From contig CABMIA010000101.1 of the NCBI GenBank assembly GCA_902386085.1, forward strand, positions 1 to 6,513: 6,513 nt of DNA, read 5' to 3'. Below are positions 1 to 5,368 of the stretch, one piece after another; the stretch's first letter is position 1; each line of letters begins with the position of its first letter. A model generated the notes under the pieces. It did not search any database and was not told where the DNA came from. It worked only from the letters and a program-made list of their open reading frames with translations. A program made the position numbers and the translations under genes. Source of the stretch: an uncultured archaeon (lineage in GTDB: Archaea; Halobacteriota; Methanosarcinia; Methanosarcinales; Methanoperedenaceae).

Positions 1-683
1 TTATCGAATGCGAGGGTTATCTTTTCTCCCATATGAAAATCATATTTTGATACACGGAAGCTTGTTTCTCGCATTATTCCAGCACATGTCATGTCATTTA
101 CGGCACACCTTACGCCTGCCGCCACCGCAACAGCACCGGCCCTGGCTCCGGGGCTTCTGTGCGTCGGTATGGATGAAAGTGAGGCAAACGGTTCGATATC
201 ATCAAGACTTTTGTAGAAGAGCCCGATAGGCGCAGCCCTCATGGCAGAGCCGCAGGTGGGAATATCACTTCCTGATTCCTTATAGCTTATACCTGAATTC
301 AATCTCAGGATCGACTGGCTGCTTGATGGCCCGACCAGGTTTTTCCTGGCAGGGTCGGCCATGGCTTCGGCTCCCCATTTTGCTATCCTTTCAGAAAAGT
401 CATTTACGTCAAATCCATTCCGGTCGATTATCGATCCGGCAAGAATTAGCATCTGTTCGGCATCATCCGTGTATTGTCCGGCTCGTAATTTTTCACCGGG
501 GCATCCTTTCGGCGCTGTTCCATAATCAGTTATCCTGCCATTTTTAAGTATTTCCTCGCGATTCAAACCTTCATTTTGTTTTCCAAGAGCATCACCTATG
601 GCAGCGCCGAGAATGCAGCCGATATATTTATTTTCCTGCCTGGTCGATCGGCCATCCCTGTTTTGCTGCTTTTTTTTCTCCAT
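1..683 (-). CDS. ADP-ribosylglycohydrolase (DraG/ARH-like) family protein, 3' end cut by window
   Basis: I translated this frame by hand: it is open for 227 codons from ATG at 683 to the window edge. The N-terminus carries the family signature GAAIGDALG (residues 26-34), then YTDDAEQM (71-78), equivalent to the Mg-binding TDDT motif, CGSAMRAAPIGLFY (144-157) and a THRSP stretch (174-178) followed by an Ala-rich helix. This order is that of the ADP-ribosylglycohydrolase fold, which uses two Mg ions to remove ADP-ribose from protein side chains or small ligands. The usual length is near 300, so about a quarter, including the last metal motif, lies outside the window. ATG 683 is the only start after an in-frame TGA three codons upstream; about 18 extra residues precede the usual family start, and the SD is weak. 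TDDA replaces TDDT and THRS replaces the usual THxD/N, so the substrate may not be protein-arginine. The family is secure, the exact function is not. Confidence 0.85.
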   Translation of the reverse strand, partial: MEKKKQQNRDGRSTRQENKYIGCILGAAIGDALGKQNEGLNREEILKNGRITDYGTAPKGCPGEKLRAGQYTDDAEQMLILAGSIIDRNGFDVNDFSERIAKWGAEAMADPARKNLVGPSSSQSILRLNSGISYKESGSDIPTCGSAMRAAPIGLFYKSLDDIEPFASLSSIPTHRSPGARAGAVAVAAGVRCAVNDMTCAGIMRETSFRVSKYDFHMGEKITLAFD

Positions 684-823
684 AGGCCATCAAATCCTGT
701 AATTAAAAGGTAAGGAGGCGGCAGAGGGTACGTGTTTAGAGGGATTGCAGATAATTATTCCGCCAGCCTTACAATCAATAAAATGTCTGCACAACAGGAT
801 TATCATGATTAGGAAGAAAAATG
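684..823 (-). other. Intergenic region between cofE and the ADP-ribosylglycohydrolase gene
   Basis: This 140-base gap is long compared with the compact upstream operon. Read on the minus strand, a T5 pyrimidine run (catttttcttcct, 811-823) follows the cofE TAG immediately and could act as a weak archaeal U-tract terminator. An AT-rich patch about 70 bases before the glycohydrolase ATG (around 747-763) could hold a TATA-like box. No good SD precedes the ATG at 683. A 61-codon minus-strand frame here lacks any recognisable feature. A separate promoter for the downstream gene is plausible but not proven. Confidence 0.35.
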
Positions 824-1597
824 CTACTTCTCCGGCATGATCGGGTGCTTCCTGAAACATCCAAAATACAGGCATTCTTCGCGCGAGATGATCTGGATAT
901 CCTCGCTCCCGTCAATAAACCTGGCCGGCGCATCCCTTATCAGTACGGCGGGTGTGCTCTCGTCAGCTTCTCCCATGATTATCTGGGCCGCGGAAACAAG
1001 ATTATCAGCAGTAGCGCGCCGTGTTATCAACAGGGGCTTTCCGAACAGATCTTTTTGCCCCCTTACATCCTCAACAGGTGTGATCCCGGCACAGCCAAGC
1101 GCAATTCCCACACAACCAAGACGCAGCGGCTGAGTCCTGCTGTCACCGATTATCACGGCAATTTTGCATTTGAATTCTTTCATTAATTTTTCCCTTATCT
1201 CGATGGCGCTTTTTTTCGGATCAGCAGGCAGCAGCACGACAAATCCTTCAGGAGCATTGGAATTGTCTATTCCTGCGCTTGGTGATAGAACCCCTTTAGT
1301 GATAGTCACGACAACGCCAGGTATTCCGCCAAGGATCTCATCGGACTCCCTTATAATAAGTTCCATCTTACGGGGATCATTCTCATAGAGCTTTGACAGT
1401 TCCACCGCTTTTTCAGAAGGTGTGACATAATCAAGTCTCACGACACGTCCTTCAGCTGTTGCAACAGCCGACTCGGCAAGGACAAAAATGTCTTTGTCCT
1501 GCGGCGTGATATTTAGTTCTTTCATCGAAGCTATCAAGATTTTTGTGATATCTTCACCTGGTTTAATAAGTGGTGTTTTTATCCCGAATAATTGCAT
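824..1597 (-). CDS. cofE: Coenzyme F420-0:L-glutamate ligase (CofE family)
   Basis: CofE adds glutamate to the side chain of F420-0 with GTP hydrolysis, one of the last steps of F420 synthesis in the cytosol. The 257-residue protein has the usual family length and order: FGIKTPLIKPGED near the N-terminus (4-16), AESAVATAEGRVV (41-53), the nucleotide/metal-binding stretch AGIDNSNAPEG (108-118, Asp111), GDSRTQPLRLGC (151-162, Asp152), and PVEDVRGQKDLFGK (174-187) followed by TADNLVSAAQIIMGE. The DSRTxPLRxGC form differs from the DTxGRPxRxG form of the best studied CofE, and in my recollection marks a separate archaeal subgroup. The start is ATG 1597, with GAGGT at 1607-1611 nine bases upstream. 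The gene lies 179 bases downstream of the SIR2 gene and just outside the left inverted repeat, so it was probably next to thiC before the insertion. Family call firm; subgroup activity inferred. Confidence 0.92.
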   Translation of the reverse strand: MQLFGIKTPLIKPGEDITKILIASMKELNITPQDKDIFVLAESAVATAEGRVVRLDYVTPSEKAVELSKLYENDPRKMELIIRESDEILGGIPGVVVTITKGVLSPSAGIDNSNAPEGFVVLLPADPKKSAIEIREKLMKEFKCKIAVIIGDSRTQPLRLGCVGIALGCAGITPVEDVRGQKDLFGKPLLITRRATADNLVSAAQIIMGEADESTPAVLIRDAPARFIDGSEDIQIISREECLYFGCFRKHPIMPEK

Positions 1598-1606
1598 GTT
1601 ACTACT

Positions 1607-1611
1607 ACCTC
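1607..1611 (-). promoter_or_regulatory. Shine-Dalgarno site of cofE
   Basis: GAGGT on the minus strand lies nine bases before the cofE ATG and complements the CCUCC of the archaeal 16S 3' end. It supports ATG 1597 as the start and gives cofE its own initiation site, unlike the overlapping upstream genes. Confidence 0.6.
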
Positions 1612-1654
1612 TTAGTTTTAGCGTCTAGCGATTCGTTGGGGTAACACAGACGGC

Positions 1655-1684
1655 TCACCGCAAAGAACGCAAAGGGCGCAAAGA
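1655..1684 (+). repeat. Left arm of 30-base inverted repeat (CGCAAAG units)
   Basis: Reading rightwards, a T precedes 29 bases that match the minus strand at 3210-3238 at 27 of 29 positions; with that T the match is 28/30. It contains three 9-base units that start with CGCAAAG (1659, 1668, 1677), differing in the last two bases (AA, GG, AT). Both arms point inward, as in a terminal inverted repeat. No direct target duplication is seen outside the arms. Confidence 0.85.
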
Positions 1685-1687
1685 TTG

Positions 1688-1759
1688 TTAATACTCTGTA
1701 TGCGTTTTTGTGAGGATTATGTTCAATTCGTTCATTTCTTTAATTTTTTCGAGTGTCAT
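1688..1759 (-). CDS. Possible 23-residue peptide downstream of the SIR2 gene
   Basis: A short frame opens at ATG 1759 and closes with TAA at 1688. The peptide starts MTLEKIKEMNELN and ends KTHTEY, a charged sequence with helical potential. It lies just inside the left inverted repeat and 17 bases after the SIR2 stop, so if real it would be the third gene of the cassette. Only a weak GGT-containing stretch precedes the ATG. It has no match I recognise. It may be the start of a decayed gene or chance in AT-rich DNA. Confidence 0.2.
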   Translation of the reverse strand: MTLEKIKEMNELNIILTKTHTEY

Positions 1760-1776
1760 TTTATTACCATTTTATT

Positions 1777-2835
1777 TTATATTCCTTTTTCAACGAAATA
1801 TTTAAAAGATTTTTTAGTATATTGGATTTTATCTTTATTCCTAAAAAATCGTTCAAATCGCGCTTTTTCTATCTTTTTTTGCTGCCCAGTTTTAGTTCCA
1901 TGGTTGTTTAACACAAAAATTTCTGGTGTTTCTCCCCTAAATCTTTCTGCCCTCTTGAGAAGGTATTTGATGTGAATATCGGCATCAGGAAAAGAATATC
2001 CACAAAAAAATATCGTATCAGCATTCCTTAGAATCTCATCAGCTTTTAAAAATATTTGTTGGATGAAGGGATTGGACATTTCTTTAAAATAAGTCATTGG
2101 AACGATTACAAATTTCATTGGAGTTCCACAATTTTTGCAGTTTTCTTTTAAGCCTTTAATAAATAGTTTAATAGGCCAATATGATTTGGGAAATAATTCT
2201 ATATGATTGCATGTTGGGCAGTACAACCAATTTAATGAACCATGGGGTTTTAATAGCAAAACGGATTTATCTGCATCTTGTGGCCTCTTATGGTTGATAA
2301 ATTCTATTCCGTAATCAATGCAAGATTCAGTGATTAAATCTATCAAGGTGTTATCTATCAAGATATCATAATTTAGGCTAATAAAAGCTGTTTTTTCCAA
2401 TCTATTTTCACTTTTAAGTCTTTCTATTAATTTTTTATGATTAATTTCTTTCAAGTTCTTATTATCCAAGAGGTAAGAAATGAGAAAAAACAGGGCGATG
2501 CAGGTTTTATTTATCTTTTCTTGATCATACCCTTTGAAACTTTGTCCTTTTATATTTGCCAAATCTAACATTCCCATGCACTCTTCAAAAGTAGGAAACT
2601 CTTCTATATTTTTATAATTCAGGATATCGATGCCCCATAAATCATAAAAAAAATCTTTTATTAGTATTTCTTGTTCCTCTACAAGATTCCATCTATTTGG
2701 ATAACTTATTTTCATGTCTTCAAATATTGACCTCTTTTCAAAAAATACTTTAAATAATTCACTTTGCATAGGTGCCCCATCACTCTTTGAAGCTCCTGCC
2801 CCTAAAATTATTACCTCTTTAATCTCTGTCATCAT
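1777..2835 (-). CDS. SIR2-like domain protein with zinc-binding CxxC pairs (putative NADase or defence protein)
   Basis: This 352-residue protein shows the SIR2-type Rossmann hallmarks: IILGAGASKSDGAP (9-22) for the dinucleotide, SLNYD (153-157) with the conserved Asn, KPHGS (196-200) with the expected catalytic His198, and CGYSFPDAD (278-286) for the ribose side. A zinc module sits between the last two: CPTC (206-209) and CKNC (233-236). An insertion of mostly helical, charged sequence (about 40-150) separates the first two motifs, as in SIR2 proteins of prokaryotic defence systems, many of which hydrolyse NAD+. No membrane segment or second effector domain is seen. Its start overlaps the GxxExxY stop (ATGA, 2832-2835), so the two are translationally coupled; a second Met follows directly. 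The gene is very AT rich: hand counts of four 60-base lines gave 18-35% GC, against 40-60% in sampled flanking lines. This suggests transfer. The fold is well supported; NADase or antiphage activity is inferred. Confidence 0.85.
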   Translation of the reverse strand: MMTEIKEVIILGAGASKSDGAPMQSELFKVFFEKRSIFEDMKISYPNRWNLVEEQEILIKDFFYDLWGIDILNYKNIEEFPTFEECMGMLDLANIKGQSFKGYDQEKINKTCIALFFLISYLLDNKNLKEINHKKLIERLKSENRLEKTAFISLNYDILIDNTLIDLITESCIDYGIEFINHKRPQDADKSVLLLKPHGSLNWLYCPTCNHIELFPKSYWPIKLFIKGLKENCKNCGTPMKFVIVPMTYFKEMSNPFIQQIFLKADEILRNADTIFFCGYSFPDADIHIKYLLKRAERFRGETPEIFVLNNHGTKTGQQKKIEKARFERFFRNKDKIQYTKKSFKYFVEKGI

Positions 2836-3209
2836 AACCCTTTTGCAAATCTTTCAATCCCATCCTTCATCAGCATTACATTAAAATTCAGCAATAATCC
2901 CAGCTTTAATCCAGACAATTTCATATAAGTCAGCAACTGAGCTTTGTGGATAGGTTGTACCTCACTCACTGATTTCAATTCAAGAATTACTTTCTTATCA
3001 ACTATCATATCTATACGATAACCGCAATCCAATTGATTTCCCTTATAAACAACCGGCAAACCCACCTGTCTTTCAAAAGGAATCTGGCTTAAAGATAATT
3101 CATGGCAAAGGCATTCCTCATATGTAGACTCCAGCAATCCAGGCCCCAGCGATCTGTGCACTTCTATCGCTGCCCCAATTATCTTATTCGATAATTCATT
3201 TTCATCCAT
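2832..3209 (-). CDS. GxxExxY family protein (PD-(D/E)XK-like core)
   Basis: The 125-residue protein has full family length. It opens with the typical IIGAAIEVHRSLGPG helix, followed by the name-giving GLLESTY (24-30). Then come the residues of a PD-(D/E)XK nuclease-like core: Asp67 in YRIDMIVD, Glu77 and Lys79 in ILELKS, and Gln91 before LLTYMKL. The biological role of this family is not established; nuclease activity is inferred from the fold. ATG 3209 lies immediately after the right inverted repeat and overlaps by eight bases the stop of a 16-residue leader ORF. Its own SD would be a weak AAGGA inside the repeat, so initiation may depend on the leader. The downstream SIR2-like gene overlaps its TGA by four bases, which argues that the two proteins work together. 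Its base composition is intermediate between the SIR2 gene and the flanks. Confidence 0.88.
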   Translation of the reverse strand: MDENELSNKIIGAAIEVHRSLGPGLLESTYEECLCHELSLSQIPFERQVGLPVVYKGNQLDCGYRIDMIVDKKVILELKSVSEVQPIHKAQLLTYMKLSGLKLGLLLNFNVMLMKDGIERFAKGL

Positions 3210-3252
3210 TCTTTGCGTCCTTAGCGTTCTTTGCGGTGATATACACCTTCAT
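3202..3252 (-). CDS. 16-residue leader ORF made from the repeat, upstream of the GxxExxY gene
   Basis: The frame reads MKVYITAKNAKDAKNG and stops at TGA 3202-3204. A strong GAGGAG lies seven bases before its ATG, better than anything in front of the GxxExxY start. The stop overlaps the next start as ATGGATGA, so ribosomes ending here could restart on the GxxExxY gene. Residues 6-14 are encoded by the right inverted repeat; its 9-base period gives an A-K-x rhythm. The first four codons lie outside the repeat, in host sequence. It could be a coupling leader, or the start of a host ORF cut by insertion of the cassette. Confidence 0.45.
   Translation of the reverse strand: MKVYITAKNAKDAKNG
3210..3239 (-). 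repeat. Right arm of 30-base inverted repeat
   Basis: Read leftwards this is the partner of 1655-1684, differing at two positions. The 9-base units here start CGCAAAG, CGCTAAG and CGCAAAG, and the third runs straight into the GxxExxY ATG. The arm begins 30 bases after the thiC stop codon. The two arms enclose 1525 bases that hold only the GxxExxY gene, the SIR2-like gene and the 23-codon ORF. Confidence 0.85.
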
Positions 3253-3259
3253 GTTTCTT

Positions 3260-3265
3260 CTCCTC
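3260..3265 (-). promoter_or_regulatory. Shine-Dalgarno site GAGGAG of the leader ORF
   Basis: This purine-rich GAGGAG is the strongest ribosome binding site seen in the window. It starts four bases past the thiC stop and serves the ATG at 3252. It lies outside the inverted repeat, so it was present in the host operon before any insertion and has been taken over by the cassette. Confidence 0.6.
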
Positions 3266-3269
3266 GATA

Positions 3270-4499
3270 TTATTTATACTCCTTCATGATTTTTATCGCA
3301 CAGAAATCCCCGCACATCGTGCATGGACCTTCGCAAGGTGCAAGTTCTCTTGCTCTTTCGCTATCGATCGCATACTTCATCTGGCCTTCCCAGTCAAGCT
3401 GTGCCCTTTCTTTTGCAAGAAGCCGGTCCCTTTCATCAAGGCCAAATTTCATGGAATCCCCTATGTGGGCAGCGATCTTAAAAGCGATCAATCCTTCCCT
3501 GACCTGTTCCGGGCCGGGAAGACCGAGATGTTCTGATGGTGTTATGTAACACAGGTAATCCGCACCCGCCCCTGCTGCGATACTCGCGCCAACACAACCT
3601 GCGATGTGGTCATGTCCCGCTGCAACATCAGTCGGAAGCGGGCCTGCCACAAAAAGCGGGAAATCTGATAAGCTCTTATGGAATGTTACATATTCGGCTA
3701 TCCTATCAGCTCTCACATGCCCTCCAACTCCTTCGATGATCACCTGGACTCCCTCTTCATTCGCCTTTTTTGCAAGGTCAACATTTTTCCTGATTTCCTC
3801 TACCTGCGCGACATCTCTCATATCATGGATACAGCCGCTTCGCATGGTGTTCCCGAGTGAAAGTACGATATCGTATCTCTTAATGATCTTGAGGATCTCA
3901 TCGAAATTTTCAATGAATGGGTTCTCGCACTGGTTGATCATCATATAGGCGCTGGTGATAGAGCCGCCTTTTGAGACAACTCCCATTATTCTTGGATTTT
4001 TCCTGAGAGCAGAAAGGGTTTTTTTATCAGTACAATGAAAAACAAATGACCTTATACCTTCATCTGCCTGAGCTTTAATATTTTTGATGATATCATCAGA
4101 ATCCATATTTTGTAGTCCGATTTCCGCTGCCGTTTGATAGATCGGGACTGTAGTAACAGGTAGTGTGGTATTTTCAAGTATTTTTCTCCGGATACGACTT
4201 ATATCCCCGCCCATTGAAAGATCTGAAATTGTATCTGCCCCGTGCTTTTGTGAGATGCAGGCTTTTTTTATTTCTTCATCAGGATCTATTTTCGTGGATG
4301 ATGTCCCCAGATTCACATTGACCTTTGTTTTCAGGCCTTTGCCTATGCCAACCGATTTTTCCCCTCTTTTCATTATAACGATGCTGCCGTTTGCGATACT
4401 TCCGCTCAGGACTGATATATCAATATTCTCAGAACAGGCAATATATTCCATCTCCGGTGTTACATTTCCGTATCTTGCTTCTTCGACCTGGGTTTTCAT
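3270..4499 (-). CDS. thiC: ThiC-family radical SAM enzyme (divergent phosphomethylpyrimidine synthase homologue)
   Basis: ThiC converts aminoimidazole ribotide to the HMP-P pyrimidine of thiamine. This 409-residue protein is of the short ThiC class and has VGIGKGLKTKVNVNLGTSS (50-68), DLSMGGD (93-99), VPIYQ (118-122), VSKGGS (175-180), GPLPTDVAAG (286-295) and CYITPSEHLGLP (317-328). The C-terminal cluster motif is C393-x2-C396-x3-C400, one residue shorter than CX2CX4C of the long enzymes; I recall this spacing from short ThiCs. Several near-invariant motifs differ: SLGNTMRSG (214-222) where SLGDGLRPG is expected, EGVGGHV (256-262) for EGPGHVP, and GHDHI for GYDHI. These changes line the active site, so it may make another product; the ThiC-like 5-hydroxybenzimidazole synthases show that the fold can do so. 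The start ATG overlaps the metF stop (ATGA, 4496-4499), placing it in the MetVF operon. Family secure, product uncertain. Confidence 0.85.
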   Translation of the reverse strand: MKTQVEEARYGNVTPEMEYIACSENIDISVLSGSIANGSIVIMKRGEKSVGIGKGLKTKVNVNLGTSSTKIDPDEEIKKACISQKHGADTISDLSMGGDISRIRRKILENTTLPVTTVPIYQTAAEIGLQNMDSDDIIKNIKAQADEGIRSFVFHCTDKKTLSALRKNPRIMGVVSKGGSITSAYMMINQCENPFIENFDEILKIIKRYDIVLSLGNTMRSGCIHDMRDVAQVEEIRKNVDLAKKANEEGVQVIIEGVGGHVRADRIAEYVTFHKSLSDFPLFVAGPLPTDVAAGHDHIAGCVGASIAAGAGADYLCYITPSEHLGLPGPEQVREGLIAFKIAAHIGDSMKFGLDERDRLLAKERAQLDWEGQMKYAIDSERARELAPCEGPCTMCGDFCAIKIMKEYK

Positions 4500-5368
4500 C
4501 TTATTCCTGCCATTTCAAGTATCTTTTTTGTGTTTTCATGATCCTTTACAGGCATAATATGTACGCCATCGCATAAGCTCTTCAATTCTCTTACCAGGTC
4601 TGCAGCTATCTCAATACCCTCAGAAGCAGGGTCGTTCGCCTCCCTCATCCGTTTGATAATTTTATCGGGGACTTTGATCCCCGCTATATTTTTATTCAGG
4701 AATAATGCATTTTTTTCAGATCTTAAAGGCATTATACCTACTATTACTTTCGGTCTTTTTGGACCGGCCTCATCGATCTTATCAATAAAGTCTGACAGAC
4801 TGTCTGCCTCAAAAATTGCCTGGGTCTGGAAAAAACTGGCACCCGATTTTATTTTTTTCTTAAGTTTTATCAGAGAAACATAATCCAGCCGCGTATTTGA
4901 TACAGCACCGGCTGTGAAATCAGTCCTGCCTTCAAGCCTGTTCCCGGAAAAATCATACCCGCTATTCAATTTCCTGACCAATTCCAGAAGCTGTACGGAA
5001 TCAAGGTCATAAACAGGTTTTGCGCCTTCATGATCACCTTTTGACGGATGGTCCCCCGTCATTACGAGAATATTTCTTATTCCCATTCCACATGCCCCCA
5101 GGAGTTCAGATTGCAGGGAAAGCCGGTTCCTGTCCCTGCATGTGATGTGCATTATTGTCTCATATCCGTTATCCTGGAGGATACTGCATGCTGCCGAAGG
5201 GCTCATTCGCATAATTGCACGCTGGTTATCAGTGATATTTATCGCATCGGCGACTCCTTTTAATCGCGCAGCCTCATTAAGCAACGGTTTTTTATCTGTG
5301 CCCTTTGGCGGGCTTATTTCTGCCGTGACTATGAAATCCCCTGACAATAATTTATCCCTGAAGCTCAA
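4496..5368 (-). CDS. metF: Methylenetetrahydrofolate reductase (MetF)
   Basis: MetF is a flavin-dependent TIM-barrel enzyme that reduces methylene-tetrahydropterin to the methyl form. The 290-residue length matches the bacterial catalytic domain. Visible landmarks are VTAEISPPKG (14-23) with Glu17, in the position of the E. coli proton donor Glu28; NILVMTGDHP (99-108) with Asp106, corresponding to the flavin/folate-contacting Asp120; GASFFQTQ (176-183); and GVHIMPV (268-274) near the C-terminus. The start is TTG 5368, which overlaps the metV TGA in TTGA and has GGAAGGCGG upstream; no ATG fits better. Coupling to MetV suggests that the physiological electron donor is not simply NAD(P)H, as in acetogen MetVF complexes. 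In archaea with F420 the methylene reduction is normally done by Mer, so this enzyme either serves a separate folate pool or replaces Mer, as reported for ANME-1. Which applies cannot be told here. Confidence 0.93.
   Translation of the reverse strand: MSFRDKLLSGDFIVTAEISPPKGTDKKPLLNEAARLKGVADAINITDNQRAIMRMSPSAACSILQDNGYETIMHITCRDRNRLSLQSELLGACGMGIRNILVMTGDHPSKGDHEGAKPVYDLDSVQLLELVRKLNSGYDFSGNRLEGRTDFTAGAVSNTRLDYVSLIKLKKKIKSGASFFQTQAIFEADSLSDFIDKIDEAGPKRPKVIVGIMPLRSEKNALFLNKNIAGIKVPDKIIKRMREANDPASEGIEIAADLVRELKSLCDGVHIMPVKDHENTKKILEMAGIR

Larger units (their letters stand above)
1598..1776 (-). other. Spacer between SIR2-like gene and cofE, holding the left repeat
   Basis: This is 179 bases between the SIR2 stop and the cofE start. 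In the transcribed direction it contains an AT-rich stretch with a possible 23-codon ORF (1688-1759), the left arm of the inverted repeat (1655-1684), a mixed-composition segment (1612-1654) and the cofE SD. The U-rich side is on the plus strand, so no terminator for the SIR2 transcript is evident. I could not identify a convincing TATA/BRE pair. Confidence 0.5.
1655..3239 (-). mobile_element. Putative inverted-repeat-bounded cargo cassette (GxxExxY + SIR2)
   Basis: The segment is about 1.6 kb, bounded by 28/30-identical inward-facing repeats, richer in AT than its surroundings, and carries two coupled accessory genes between two cofactor-biosynthesis genes on the same strand. Without it thiC and cofE would be about 87 bases apart. 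There is no transposase, integrase or obvious target duplication, so it would have to move with help in trans, by recombination between repeats, or through its own nuclease-like protein. Calling it mobile is inference; the bounded structure is seen directly. Confidence 0.5.

Noticed and set aside
1..3. TTA at the left edge read as a TAA stop of the glycohydrolase
   Set aside because: The codon frame ends at base 3, so those three bases are not in frame; the protein continues beyond the window.
690..875. 61-codon minus-strand frame after cofE
   Set aside because: It overlaps the cofE 3' end in another frame, has no clear SD or family feature, and its hydrophobic patch comes from AT-rich spacer.
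821..1186. 121-codon plus-strand frame
   Set aside because: It lies almost wholly antisense to cofE, has no recognisable motif, and conflicts with a secure gene.
1655..1685. Short repeated units resembling a CRISPR or tandem array
   Set aside because: Units are 9 bases with no spacers, only three per arm, and no cas genes are present.
1685..1975. 96-codon plus-strand frame starting beside the left repeat
   Set aside because: It is a Phe/Leu-rich translation of the AT-rich antisense strand of the SIR2 gene, without an SD or known domain.
1640..3255. Target-site duplication flanking the cassette
   Set aside because: The bases just outside the two arms (cagacggc and tatacacc) show no convincing direct repeat.
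4165..4557. 130-codon plus-strand frame with hydrophobic stretches
   Set aside because: Antisense shadow of thiC and metF; the minus-strand genes have clear conserved motifs over the same bases.
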